Shown: piece after piece, positions 25,006 through 33,070 of the stretch
Layout: each line of letters starts with the position of its first letter
Position numbering within the stretch: position 1 is the stretch's first letter
Translations under genes and position numbers: made by a program
The notes under the pieces: generated by a model
What the model was told of the DNA's origin: nothing
The model's input: only the letters and a program-made list of their open reading frames with translations
Database searches by the model: none
Origin: Bacillota bacterium
Lineage (GTDB): Bacteria > Bacillota > UBA4882 > UBA8346
Direction: 5' to 3'
DNA: 59,355 nt
Assembly (NCBI GenBank): GCA_023394955.1
Contig: JAEWZY010000021.1
Location: 1 to 59,355, forward strand

Positions 25006-26400
25006 TTAGGATTGAAATAATCTTTTTTCCCAATTGTCGCAAATCGCTTCTGCTTTTTGAGCCGCCCGCCCGATATATTTGGCGGGGCTTTCAAGCACTT
25101 CTCTTTGATTAGGGGTCAGCTTGCTCCAATAGGGGAAAAGATTAGTTTGTTCTACCAAAAGTTCACGGAGGGTCTTACCTGTTTTCTGTGACTCCAAGGT
25201 CAATAACCGAACCGCCTCATGAGCGTTGGGATGTCCCAGCGAGGCTAATAAAATATAGAGTGGTTCCGCAATAACCATCTCTTTGGTTAGATCGAAATTC
25301 CGTTCCATTCGTTCCTGGTCAACCACGAGCTTCTTTAAAACCCTGGTCAAACGATCAACCGCCGCTACAAAGCCAACCACGATCTCCGGCACAAAACGTC
25401 CTGAAGCGGAGTTGGTCAAATCCCTTTGGTGCTCGGAGATTTGATCGGAATACATAGTAATCATCCGCGGCATAAACTCTTTCCACATGCTTTTAACATG
25501 TTCAAAATTCCATGGATTCCGTTTATGGGGCATAGTCGAAGAGCCCACTTGAGTCGCTTCAAAGGCCTCTCCCACCTCGCCGATTTCGGTTCGTTGCAAA
25601 TTACGGATATCATCAGCTAAATTGGCAAGTACTCCAAAAGCGGAGATAATAGCGTGAATATAATCGGTTAAATATTCAGGGGCTACGATCTGGTTGGAAT
25701 ATTCCGAAGGTTTTAAGCCGAGTTCCCATAGAACTTCAGCTTCAAATTCAAAAGGATCGTCAAAAAAAAGGGAACTAGCATTATAGGCGCCAACGGCTCC
25801 GGCAATTTTACCACGCAAGTTTTGAGCGTTCTCTCTGATTAGCTCGATCCGCGCGCCCAACCTACTTACATATTCAGCCATGGCAAATCCAAAGGTGACT
25901 GGGACCGCATGTTGGCCATGGGTCCGTCCCACTTGCAATGCTCCTTTTTCACGACGGGCAATATCGATTAAAATTCCTTCCAACTCCAAAACTTTGGGAA
26001 GGACTACTTTTTCAGTGGCTTCTTTAAATCGCATGGCGGTAGCGGTATCCATAATGTCCACTGATGTGGCTGTAAAATGAACGAACGGTTTGGCCTCATC
26101 GCTCACCCGGCGTTGAATGCAATTAACTAAAGCCCGAATATTATGTTTAGTAATCTCCTCTTCCAAATAGACCTCTTCGGGTACTACTTCACTGCAAGCC
26201 CGGTTGATTTCCTCCGCCACCGCTTGGCTGCATAAACCGCGTTTAGCCAATACTCTGGCTAAAGCCGCTTCTACTTTCAACTCATAACGAAGATAGGCGT
26301 TTTCGGAAAAAAAGTCGGCCAATTCAGTGAAAAGAGGCTGATTGGAAGCATAATAACGGTGATCCAGCGGGCTTAAGTTCAAAAAGATGTTTCGATCCAA
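25006..26400 (-). CDS. purB: Adenylosuccinate lyase PurB
   Basis: Fumarase/aspartase-superfamily enzyme acting twice in purine synthesis (SAICAR to AICAR; adenylosuccinate to AMP). 464 residues. Catalytic His in GRTHGQHAVPVTFG; flexible signature loop SSTMPHKRNPWNFEHVKS; early FTATSVDIMDTATAM. It starts at a TTG (26400) with GGGGGTG upstream. It is the first gene after the ykkC-family riboswitch and heads the run purB-F-M-glyA-N-fabZ-like-C-D. Confidence 0.95.
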   Translation of the reverse strand: MDRNIFLNLSPLDHRYYASNQPLFTELADFFSENAYLRYELKVEAALARVLAKRGLCSQAVAEEINRACSEVVPEEVYLEEEITKHNIRALVNCIQRRVSDEAKPFVHFTATSVDIMDTATAMRFKEATEKVVLPKVLELEGILIDIARREKGALQVGRTHGQHAVPVTFGFAMAEYVSRLGARIELIRENAQNLRGKIAGAVGAYNASSLFFDDPFEFEAEVLWELGLKPSEYSNQIVAPEYLTDYIHAIISAFGVLANLADDIRNLQRTEIGEVGEAFEATQVGSSTMPHKRNPWNFEHVKSMWKEFMPRMITMYSDQISEHQRDLTNSASGRFVPEIVVGFVAAVDRLTRVLKKLVVDQERMERNFDLTKEMVIAEPLYILLASLGHPNAHEAVRLLTLESQKTGKTLRELLVEQTNLFPYWSKLTPNQREVLESPAKYIGRAAQKAEAICDNWEKRLFQS

Positions 26401-26412
26401 AAGGACACCCCC

Positions 26413-26441
26413 ATTGTCAGTTATCAGTAATCTATTAACTA
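26413..26441. repeat. 7-bp-period tract in the purB leader
   Basis: Four heptads beginning ATTGTCA, GTTATCA, all with T at position 2 and C at position 6, lie between the riboswitch terminator and the purB start. Confidence 0.6.
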
Positions 26442-26521
26442 AAAATGATCATCCAGTTAACTAAGTTTGTAAAAATTATTACTATTGAATAGTCATAAAA
26501 AAACTTTTAAAAAGCAGAAGA

Positions 26522-26548
26522 CGGATAGGTGAAAAAAGAACCTATCCG
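26522..26548 (-). terminator. Riboswitch expression-platform terminator upstream of purB
   Basis: Hairpin with arms CGGATAGGT and ACCTATCCG around a T-rich loop, followed by CTTTTT and further T-runs. Its left arm starts directly at the 3' edge of the aptamer (CCCGGG), so aptamer folding and termination can be linked. Confidence 0.8.
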
Positions 26549-26660
26549 CCCGGGTTTTTATCCCTCTACGGTGTAACGCCGATGGCGCCTGCACCACTTG
26601 GACCAGACCTTTATTTTAAAAGCGGAACCCTAGGTGCACTTCCCAATATATAACTTTATA
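26546..26660 (-). promoter_or_regulatory. ykkC-family riboswitch, probably PRPP type (subtype 2b)
   Basis: Reading the minus strand, three conserved blocks of the ykkC fold appear in order: AGTGCACCTAGGGTTCCG (26640-26623), GGTCTGGTCCAAGTGGTGCA (26609-26590) and TACACCG then AGGGATAAAAACCCGGG (26575-26549). GTGnACCTAGGG plus GTTACACCG are features of subtype 2 (ppGpp/PRPP) rather than guanidine-I. Position before purB and purF favours PRPP; ppGpp riboswitches usually sit before amino-acid genes. In known cases PRPP binding prevents termination. Usually a guanine aptamer is found in tandem; none is visible in the 130 bp between this aptamer and purE. Confidence 0.82.
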
Positions 26661-26792
26661 TCAATACCTATGGTAACCCACTGTTTCCAGATTATTTTTA
26701 AATTGAGTCCAACCTGTATTCTTAATGGTAAATTAAACGCTCAATGACATTATTATTCTAACAAACCCGGAGGGCTGTTGTCAACGATCGGT

Positions 26793-27314
26793 TTAGTTCG
26801 TTCCTTTTCGGGCCAGATACTCTTTGTAGCCAAGTCCTTCCAGTAATACCGCTTTATCGTTGACCTCTTTGGCCAAATACTTTTTATAATCAACAATTTT
26901 CCGGCGCAGATCGGAATCTACCACGCTTAAAACTTGCACTGCTAGAATCCCGGCATTTTTAGCGCCGTTAATACTGACGGTGGCCACAGGAATACCGCTC
27001 GGCATCTGGACAATGGAATATAAAGAGTCAATTCCATCCAACGTATTGGTTTTGATGGGAACGCCAATCACAGGTAAAGGAGTCATCGCCGCTAACACTC
27101 CGGGAAGATGAGCTGCTCCGCCTGCTCCGGCAATTATTACTTCCAAGCCGCGTTCCGTAGCGGTTGAAGCATATTCAATCGCCCGTTTGGGGGAACGATG
27201 CGCTGAAATAACCGTCATTTCATATTCAACCTCAAACTTTTCCAATATCTCCGCAGCTTGCTTCATAATGGGAAGATCGCTATCGCTACCCATAACTATT
27301 CCTACCAACGGCAA
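26793..27314 (-). CDS. purE: N5-carboxyaminoimidazole ribonucleotide mutase PurE
   Basis: Converts N5-CAIR to CAIR (class I). 173 residues. GIVMGSDSDLPIM, ISAHRSPKRAIEY and AGAGGAAHLPGVLAAMTPLP are diagnostic. The TTG at 27314 is preferred because TAGGAG lies about 9 bp upstream; the TTG at 27321-27323 would sit directly on that ribosome site. PurK, the partner making N5-CAIR, is not nearby. PurE lies upstream of the riboswitch terminator and so belongs transcriptionally to the pyrimidine operon, unlike the other pur genes. Confidence 0.95.
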   Translation of the reverse strand: MPLVGIVMGSDSDLPIMKQAAEILEKFEVEYEMTVISAHRSPKRAIEYASTATERGLEVIIAGAGGAAHLPGVLAAMTPLPVIGVPIKTNTLDGIDSLYSIVQMPSGIPVATVSINGAKNAGILAVQVLSVVDSDLRRKIVDYKKYLAKEVNDKAVLLEGLGYKEYLARKGTN

Positions 27315-27355
27315 TGTTCTCAACTCCTACATAGAAAATGTATCCGTTATTGAAA

Positions 27356-27934
27356 TCAGCTTCTACGGCTTCCGGGTTTATTAATAGGAATCCTTTCCTT
27401 GCATAAAGGGCACCCATCCGGTTCCCAAGTCTCAATCTCTATCGTAATCAAAGATTCAGTATGAACTCCAAAATGGACCTTTCCGGCGCTCCGATCGACC
27501 AACACTCCGACTCCGCATACGTTGGCGCCCCGTTCCTTGACTGCCTCCATCACTTCTCGGACGGAGCCTCCGGTAGTGATTACATCTTCGACGACTAGTA
27601 CATTTTCATCGTCTTCCAAGTCAAATCCACGCCGGAAAGTCATTTTACCATCTTCCCGCTCAGTGAAGAGAGCTCTAACGCCAAGTACTTTCGCTACTTC
27701 ATAGGCGATGATTATTCCTCCAATCGCCGGAGCGACTACCGCATGAATCTCATGCACTTTAAAACGTCTCGCTAAGTCCTCACATAATTTCTCGGTGAAC
27801 CTGGGATATTGCAATACTTGGGCGCATTGCATATATCTTTTACTATGACGTCCGGAAGTTAATCTAAAATGTCCTTCCCGCAAAACCTTGGTCTCACGTA
27901 AAATTTCTAATATCTCTTTTTCTTCCAGCAACAT
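27356..27934 (-). CDS. pyrE: Orotate phosphoribosyltransferase PyrE
   Basis: Transfers orotate onto PRPP to give OMP. 192 residues. The PRPP-binding motif is VLVVEDVITTGGSV; GRHSKRYMQCAQVLQYP and APAIGGIIIAYEVAK are family marks of the ~190-residue type. The C-terminus contains CPLCKERIPINKPGSR, as in clostridial and thermophile PyrE. GGAGG precedes the ATG. PyrF, which decarboxylates its product, is missing from the operon. Confidence 0.96.
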   Translation of the reverse strand: MLLEEKEILEILRETKVLREGHFRLTSGRHSKRYMQCAQVLQYPRFTEKLCEDLARRFKVHEIHAVVAPAIGGIIIAYEVAKVLGVRALFTEREDGKMTFRRGFDLEDDENVLVVEDVITTGGSVREVMEAVKERGANVCGVGVLVDRSAGKVHFGVHTESLITIEIETWEPDGCPLCKERIPINKPGSRRS

Positions 27935-27997
27935 GGAGCCTCCTTAGCTTATTAAAGAACAAATGAGCATTCCAATAAGTTGTAATGGTTATAATCG

Positions 27998-28915
27998 TTA
28001 ATCATGGGCGATGCCTTTAAGCTCGGAAATACTGGTAAGAGCTTCTTCGACAAGAAACTCTCTGATTCCTTCTATAATTTTGATTGGGGCCAACGGATCC
28101 CTAAAGGTCCCTGTCCCAACTCCGACAGCGGTGGCGCCGGCCATAATAAACTCAATGGCGTCGGCGGGCGTACAGATTCCTCCAATCCCGATCAACGGTA
28201 TTCTTACCTTTTGATATGTTTGCCAAACCATTCGCAAAGCCACCGGTTTAATGGCCGGACCCGATAACCCTCCAACCAAGTTTCCCAATACCGGTTTGCG
28301 CTTATGAATATCAATCGCCATTCCCAGTAAGGTATTGATTAAACTTAGCCCGTCGGCGCCAGCGTCTTCAACTTGGCGGGCGATAGCGGTGATATCGGTT
28401 ACATTGGGAGAGAGTTTTACAATTAATGGCTTGTCGGTAACTTTACGGACCTCGCGGGTAACGGCTCCAGCCATTACGGGATCTGTACCAAAAGCAATTC
28501 CGCCTTCTTTAACATTTGGACAAGAAATATTGAGTTCAAAACCGGAGACCTCAGGACAACTGTTTAAGACCTCCGCAACCTTGGCATATTCCACAATTGT
28601 CTTCCCAACTATATTTACAATCACCGGGGTTTGATATGTTCTCAAAAAGGGTAAAGCTTCCTCCATGAAATGAGCTACTCCCGGGTTTTGTAAACCAATT
28701 GCATTTAACATACCCCCGGCTGTCTCACAGATTCTTTGACCCTGATTCCCCGGCCATGGCGTTAATGAAACGCCTTTAGTAACTACCGCGCCTAAAGCAT
28801 CGGGAGTGAAAAAAGGCAAATATTCCCGGCCGTAACCGTAAGTCCCCGAAGCCGGCAATACCGGGTTTTTTAGTTTTAATCCGCCGATTTCAACTTCCAT
28901 CGATGGTTGCAACAT
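27998..28915 (-). CDS. pyrD: Dihydroorotate dehydrogenase PyrD (class 1B catalytic subunit)
   Basis: FMN enzyme oxidising dihydroorotate to orotate, passing electrons through PyrK to NAD+. 305 residues. GLKLKNPVLPASGTYGYG, the catalytic Cys in ELNISCPNVKEGG, VKLSPNVTDI and GIGGICTPADAIEFIMAGA. Its ATG overlaps the stop of pyrK (TAATG), fitting a PyrD2-PyrK2 complex. Confidence 0.96.
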   Translation of the reverse strand: MLQPSMEVEIGGLKLKNPVLPASGTYGYGREYLPFFTPDALGAVVTKGVSLTPWPGNQGQRICETAGGMLNAIGLQNPGVAHFMEEALPFLRTYQTPVIVNIVGKTIVEYAKVAEVLNSCPEVSGFELNISCPNVKEGGIAFGTDPVMAGAVTREVRKVTDKPLIVKLSPNVTDITAIARQVEDAGADGLSLINTLLGMAIDIHKRKPVLGNLVGGLSGPAIKPVALRMVWQTYQKVRIPLIGIGGICTPADAIEFIMAGATAVGVGTGTFRDPLAPIKIIEGIREFLVEEALTSISELKGIAHD

Positions 28916-29697
28916 TAGAAGATCACCTCTTTAATGGAGAAAACAGGGCCGTCAACGCAAACCCGTTTGGGGCCGTAATTGGTCTGACAGGTACATCCTA
29001 AACAAGCCCCGACTCCACATGCCATGTGAGCTTCCAATGAGAGCAGCCCGTTAATTCTCGATAAGACGGCTATTTTTTGAATTTCGGCAAGCATCGGAGC
29101 AGGTCCGCAAGCAATAATAAAATCATAATGATTAACTTGGTGTTCATGGACGAAAAGCTCGGTAATAAACCCTTTCAATCCCAAGCTACCGTCCTCGGTC
29201 GCTGTCTGCGCCGGAATCCCGCCTTTTTCCCACAAATCAAGTTCAAGTAAATCTTTGACGGCTCTTCCCCCATAAAAAAGAGTGAGTCGGGGCGGTTTCC
29301 TTCGTAAAGACAGTTGCTCCCCCAAGCAAAAAAGGGGCGGCATCCCTATTCCGCCTGCGATAAGGGCAATATTACCCGCTTCCTCCGGAACCTCGAAACC
29401 ATTGCCCATCGGACCCCAGATAGTTAAGGCGTCTCCTTTTCGCTTAGAGGCCAAGGACTTAGTTCCTCTACCTGCGGTTTTAAAAAGCAATTCAATACTG
29501 CCTTCTTCTTTATTGATCCGAAAGATACTGATTGGCCTCGCCAATAAGGGATCGGCGCTCAGTTCATCTCCAACCCTGATTTGAATAAATTGCCCCGGTT
29601 TCGCCTCCGCCGCTATCGCCGAAGCGATCAGTTTTAACCGAAAATAACCCGGGGCTATCTTTTTGATCTCACTGATCACTGATTGAACTTGATACAT
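28915..29697 (-). CDS. pyrK: Dihydroorotate dehydrogenase electron-transfer subunit PyrK
   Basis: FAD/[2Fe-2S] subunit that links PyrD to NAD+. 260 residues. The FAD domain (PLLARPISIFR) is followed by the NAD-binding domain (IALIAGGIGMPPLF) and a C-terminal cysteine cluster CGVGACLGCTC with a fourth Cys in RVCVDGPVF. The stop overlaps the pyrD start. Confidence 0.95.
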   Translation of the reverse strand: MYQVQSVISEIKKIAPGYFRLKLIASAIAAEAKPGQFIQIRVGDELSADPLLARPISIFRINKEEGSIELLFKTAGRGTKSLASKRKGDALTIWGPMGNGFEVPEEAGNIALIAGGIGMPPLFCLGEQLSLRRKPPRLTLFYGGRAVKDLLELDLWEKGGIPAQTATEDGSLGLKGFITELFVHEHQVNHYDFIIACGPAPMLAEIQKIAVLSRINGLLSLEAHMACGVGACLGCTCQTNYGPKRVCVDGPVFSIKEVIF

Positions 29698-29796
29698 TTT
29701 TTGATCCTCTGCTTATTTATAAGGTCTATCTGATTATGAAAGAGAGACGAGATGAGTAGGTTTTTCCTTGCCTAGTTAACTTTATAATCAGAATAT

Positions 29797-31086
29797 TTAT
29801 TCAATAATTTTCCCCCGCTCCAACTTTAAATTGCCGTTAACCCAAACCGACTCCACTTTTCCTTTGAGTTGACGGCCAATAAAGGGAGAATTTTTGGATT
29901 TGGAGCTAAAATCGGCCGCCTTAACCTCCCATTCTTGTTCCGGATCGAAAATAACTAAATCGGCGGAATCGCCAGGGCTTAAACGACCGCCCGGTTTATT
30001 TAAAATCCGGGCCGGGGCTACGGACATTCTCTCTACTAACTGCTCCTTAGTTAGCCAGCCTCCAAGCACTAATTCAGTCCACGCCAAGCTCAAGGCCGTC
30101 TCCAAACCGATCATCCCGGTTGGGGCCAGCGCGAACTCTCGATGTTTTTCTTCTAAGCTATGGGGAGCATGGTCCGTGGCAATCGCATCAATGACTCCAT
30201 CTCGCAGCGCTTTACGGATTGCATCCCGGTCCTCTCCGGTCCGTAACGGTGGGCTAACCCGAAAATTAGGATCATACCCTTGAAGGTCTTCATCGGTCAA
30301 AGTAAAATGATGTGGTGTGGCTTCCGCCGTCACCGGCAAACCCTTGCTTTTTGCCGCGCCGATCATGGCTGCGCTCCCCTTAGTGCTGACATGGCAAAAA
30401 TGAATTCTAGCTTTGGTGAATTCAGCCAGAAAAAGGTCCCGCGCTGTCATGACATCTTCGGCTAATGACGGAATACCAGGTAGGCCTAAAACCGTTGACC
30501 AGTACCCTTCATGCATTACTCCGTTACCGGCCAGTTTCGGATCTTCTTCGTGCAATAGCAATGGTAAACCGAATAAGTTTGAATACTCCAAAGCTGTTCT
30601 AAAGACTGCGGCATTGGTAATGGTTTTTCCGTCGTCTGAAAAAGCTACTGCCCCGGCGGCAGTCATTTCTCCCATTTCAGCCAGTTCGATACCTTGAAGA
30701 TCTTTGGTCACCGCTCCAACCGGGTATACTTTAGCGTAACCAGCCATTTTAGCCTGCTTGAGTATATATTCAATGGCTACTGCGGTGTCGGCCACCGGAT
30801 TAGTATTAGCCATTGCCGTGACAGCTGTAAATCCGCCTTTGACAGCCGCTTTGGTCCCGGAGGCAACCGTCTCCTCGTCTTCCCGCCCAGGTTCCCTCAA
30901 GTGACAATGGAGATCGATTAATCCCGGAAGAATCAGTTTGCTTTTGGCCGATACAATTTTCACATCTCCGGGCTCAATTCTTTTTTCAACCGCCACTATC
31001 TTGCCGTCTTCGATCAAAACATCTCCGGCCCCGACGCAACCGCCGGCCGGATCGATTATGGTTCCTTCTTTAATACAATACCGCAT
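29797..31086 (-). CDS. pyrC: Dihydroorotase PyrC
   Basis: Zinc amidohydrolase cyclising carbamoyl-aspartate. 429 residues, type I. Metal ligands in DLHCHLREPG, later His in LLHEEDP and IHFCHVSTKGS, and catalytic Asp in IATDHAPHS. The C-terminal small beta domain has DLVIFDPEQEW. The start overlaps pyrB by 17 bp. Confidence 0.96.
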   Translation of the reverse strand: MRYCIKEGTIIDPAGGCVGAGDVLIEDGKIVAVEKRIEPGDVKIVSAKSKLILPGLIDLHCHLREPGREDEETVASGTKAAVKGGFTAVTAMANTNPVADTAVAIEYILKQAKMAGYAKVYPVGAVTKDLQGIELAEMGEMTAAGAVAFSDDGKTITNAAVFRTALEYSNLFGLPLLLHEEDPKLAGNGVMHEGYWSTVLGLPGIPSLAEDVMTARDLFLAEFTKARIHFCHVSTKGSAAMIGAAKSKGLPVTAEATPHHFTLTDEDLQGYDPNFRVSPPLRTGEDRDAIRKALRDGVIDAIATDHAPHSLEEKHREFALAPTGMIGLETALSLAWTELVLGGWLTKEQLVERMSVAPARILNKPGGRLSPGDSADLVIFDPEQEWEVKAADFSSKSKNSPFIGRQLKGKVESVWVNGNLKLERGKIIE

Positions 31087-32011
31087 CTTTACCGCCTCCT
31101 CCGGTTAAAAGATATAGTAAAGCCATTCGGACGGCTACCCCGTTAGTGACCTGTTCGGTTATGGCCGATTGGTCGTTTACGGAAACCTCCTCGCTAATTT
31201 CAACACCCAAGTTGGCCGGGCCGGGATGCATTACCAGCAAATCCGGCTTGGCTTTGGCTAGCCTTTCCAAGTTTAATCCGAATAATTTGGAGTACTCACG
31301 CAAGGTAGGAAAACAAGCCTTGGTCTGGCGTTCTAACTGAATCCGCATGATATTGACGACATCGGCGCCGACCAATGCCTTATCTAGATCCTGCTCCACC
31401 TTAACCCCCATTGCCTCCAACCCCATTGGGATTAAGGTTGGAGGAGCCACTACGGTTACTTCCGCGCCCATCTTTGTCAAGCCCCAGATATTCGATTTGA
31501 TCACTCTACTATGCATGGCGTCGCCGACCAAAACTACTTTCAGCCCATTGAATCCGCCTTTTTTCTCCCGAATCGTGAATAAATCCAATAACCCTTGAGT
31601 TGGATGCTCGTGGGCTCCGTCTCCGGCGTTGATTACATGTGAATTAACCGAATCCGCCAATAATCTAGGAGTACCGGCCAACGAATGGCGGATGATGATT
31701 AGATCTACACCCATGGCCTCAATGGTGCGCGCGGTGTCGATGAAGCTTTCCCCTTTGACCACACTACTGGAGGAAACCGTTAAATTAACCACATCCGCGC
31801 TCATCCATTTCCCAGCGATTTCAAAGGAAGTCCGGGTCCGGGTGCTGGGTTCAAAAAATAAGGTGACCACCGTCTTCCCGCGGAGCGTCGGAACCTTTTT
31901 TAGGTCGCGCTTAAAAATATCCTTGCAAGCGACAGCCGTATCCAAAATATAATTGATCTGTTCCACAGTTAATTCTCGTAAACCTAAAATATCTTTCGGT
32001 AACTTCACCAT
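31070..32011 (-). CDS. pyrB: Aspartate carbamoyltransferase catalytic subunit PyrB
   Basis: Condenses carbamoyl phosphate with aspartate. About 313 residues. FFEPSTRTRTSFEIAGK binds carbamoyl phosphate; HPTQGLLDLFTI and MHPGPANLGVEIS are family marks. Of two close ATGs (32017, 32011) the second has better spacing from GGAG. No PyrI regulatory subunit is present, as in Bacillus. The carbamoyl phosphate synthase genes are not in the window. Confidence 0.96.
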   Translation of the reverse strand: MVKLPKDILGLRELTVEQINYILDTAVACKDIFKRDLKKVPTLRGKTVVTLFFEPSTRTRTSFEIAGKWMSADVVNLTVSSSSVVKGESFIDTARTIEAMGVDLIIIRHSLAGTPRLLADSVNSHVINAGDGAHEHPTQGLLDLFTIREKKGGFNGLKVVLVGDAMHSRVIKSNIWGLTKMGAEVTVVAPPTLIPMGLEAMGVKVEQDLDKALVGADVVNIMRIQLERQTKACFPTLREYSKLFGLNLERLAKAKPDLLVMHPGPANLGVEISEEVSVNDQSAITEQVTNGVAVRMALLYLLTGGGGKDAVLY

Positions 32012-32112
32012 CAGCATCGCTCCGATACAATTTAATAAGTTTAGCCTGCATAACTCCGCGCCTTATAGATTGGGATTGATTGAATCATCTTTCACCATCA
32101 ATAGCAACATGC

Positions 32113-32148
32113 AATCAGCGAAATCCGTGCAATCCGTTTAATCCAGAT
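32113..32148. repeat. 9-bp-period repeat before pyrB
   Basis: Four nonamers in a row each begin AATC (AATCAGCGA, AATCCGTGC, AATCCGTTT, AATCCAGAT). They abut the T-tract of the pyrB attenuator terminator. Confidence 0.75.
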
Positions 32149-32228
32149 AAAAAAATCCCCCCAAAAGGGAGGATTAAATCCTTAACCGCTCCTCCCTTTC
32201 TTGCCTCACTGAACAAGAATTAAAGGGA
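32149..32228 (-). promoter_or_regulatory. PyrR attenuator in the pyrR-pyrB gap
   Basis: A PyrR-binding-loop-like hairpin (TTCTTGTTCAGTGAGGCAAG, 32220-32201) precedes a terminator with arms AATCCTCCC / GGGGGGATT and a T7 tail (32176-32149). The order matches the Bacillus scheme in which UMP-bound PyrR favours the terminator. Confidence 0.85.
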
Positions 32229-32783
32229 TTAGTTCAGATTAGTTTCATTTTCGGCTATGACCACCCGGTCCTCGCCATCAATCTCCTTAAGTCTAACGTG
32301 TACTACTTCCCGTTTTGAGGTCGGAACATTTTTTCCGACATAGTCGGCCCGGATCGGCAATTCCCGATGGCCCCGGTCGATTAAGACCGCTAGTTGAATA
32401 CTGTCCGGCCTACCGAGATCCATCAGCGCATCCAGCGCAGCTCTTACTGTCCTTCCGGTATATAACACGTCATCCACTAAAACAACTTTTTTATTGGTAA
32501 TATTCATCGGAATCTCGGTCCGGTGGAGCACCGGCTGGCTTGATATCAAAGACAGATCATCACGGTAAAAAGTAATATCTAAAGTGCCAACCGGAATACT
32601 CGCCTTTTCTTGTTCTCCAATTGATTCCGCCAGACGGTTGGCTAATGGCACGCCTCGAGTTCTTATTCCTACTAGGATGATATCGGAAATCCCTTTATTA
32701 TGTTCGGTGATCTCATGTGAGAGGCGGTACATGGCGCGCCGGATATTTTCCCCATCCATAACTTGGGCTTTGATCTGATTAAT
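32229..32783 (-). CDS. pyrR: Bifunctional PyrR regulator / uracil phosphoribosyltransferase (probable ATT start)
   Basis: RNA-binding attenuation protein of the pyrimidine operon with weak UPRTase activity. PRPP motif VVLVDDVLYTGRTVRAALD; RNA-binding region ISDIILVGIRTRGVPLANRL. The open frame starts at 32852, but its first residues lie inside the attenuator terminator. A strong GAGGAGG (32792-32798) is followed 8 bp later by ATT, giving INQIKAQVMDGENIRRAM, which aligns end to end with the Bacillus PyrR start MNQKAVILDEQAIRRAL. No ATG, GTG or TTG lies in frame nearby, so initiation at ATT is likely. 184 residues. Confidence 0.92.
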   Translation of the reverse strand: MNQIKAQVMDGENIRRAMYRLSHEITEHNKGISDIILVGIRTRGVPLANRLAESIGEQEKASIPVGTLDITFYRDDLSLISSQPVLHRTEIPMNITNKKVVLVDDVLYTGRTVRAALDALMDLGRPDSIQLAVLIDRGHRELPIRADYVGKNVPTSKREVVHVRLKEIDGEDRVVIAENETNLN

Positions 32784-32830
32784 TTCAAACGCCTCCTCAT
32801 CTGTTTTTAATTTAATTGACAATTGATATA

Positions 32831-32927
32831 CAAAAAAACCTTCAAAGCGCACGGCATCAGAAGGTTAAGAGAACTTATTTCGCCTTCCCAGCCTCACCGG
32901 ACTAGAGTTAAAGGGTTCTTAACTAAT
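32831..32927 (-). promoter_or_regulatory. PyrR attenuator upstream of pyrR
   Basis: The leader contains AGTCCGGTGAGGCTGGGAAG, which matches the PyrR binding-loop consensus, then a terminator with arms AACCTTC/GAAGGTT and a T7 tail (32866-32832). Confidence 0.88.
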
Positions 32928-32931
32928 AATT

Positions 32932-32960
32932 AGTTTAGCAGAGTTAATCTTTGGTGTCAA
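32932..32960 (-). promoter_or_regulatory. Sigma-A promoter of the pyr operon
   Basis: TTGACA (32960-32955), 17-bp spacer, TAAACT (32937-32932), immediately before the PyrR attenuator. Confidence 0.8.
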
Positions 32961-33017
32961 TTCAAATTTAATTGACTTTTAGTTCCTTGAATATCTATGT
33001 TTTCGATAAAATTGAAG

Positions 33018-33041
33018 AAAGCCGCTATCCTTAGCGGCTTT
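33018..33041. terminator. Terminator after uraA
   Basis: Hairpin AAAGCCGCTA / TAGCGGCTTT with a 4-nt loop, about 30 bp after the uraA stop. Confidence 0.75.
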
Positions 33042-33070
33042 CCCATAATCTAATCTGTTATGAAACAACC

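Noticed and set aside
26661..26792. A guanine (purine) aptamer in tandem with the PRPP-type riboswitch
   Set aside because: The conserved loop sequences of the purine aptamer are not visible on the minus strand of this stretch.
32784..32852. N-terminal extension of PyrR starting at 32852
   Set aside because: It is read through the attenuator terminator and has no family similarity; the conserved protein starts at the ATT at 32783.
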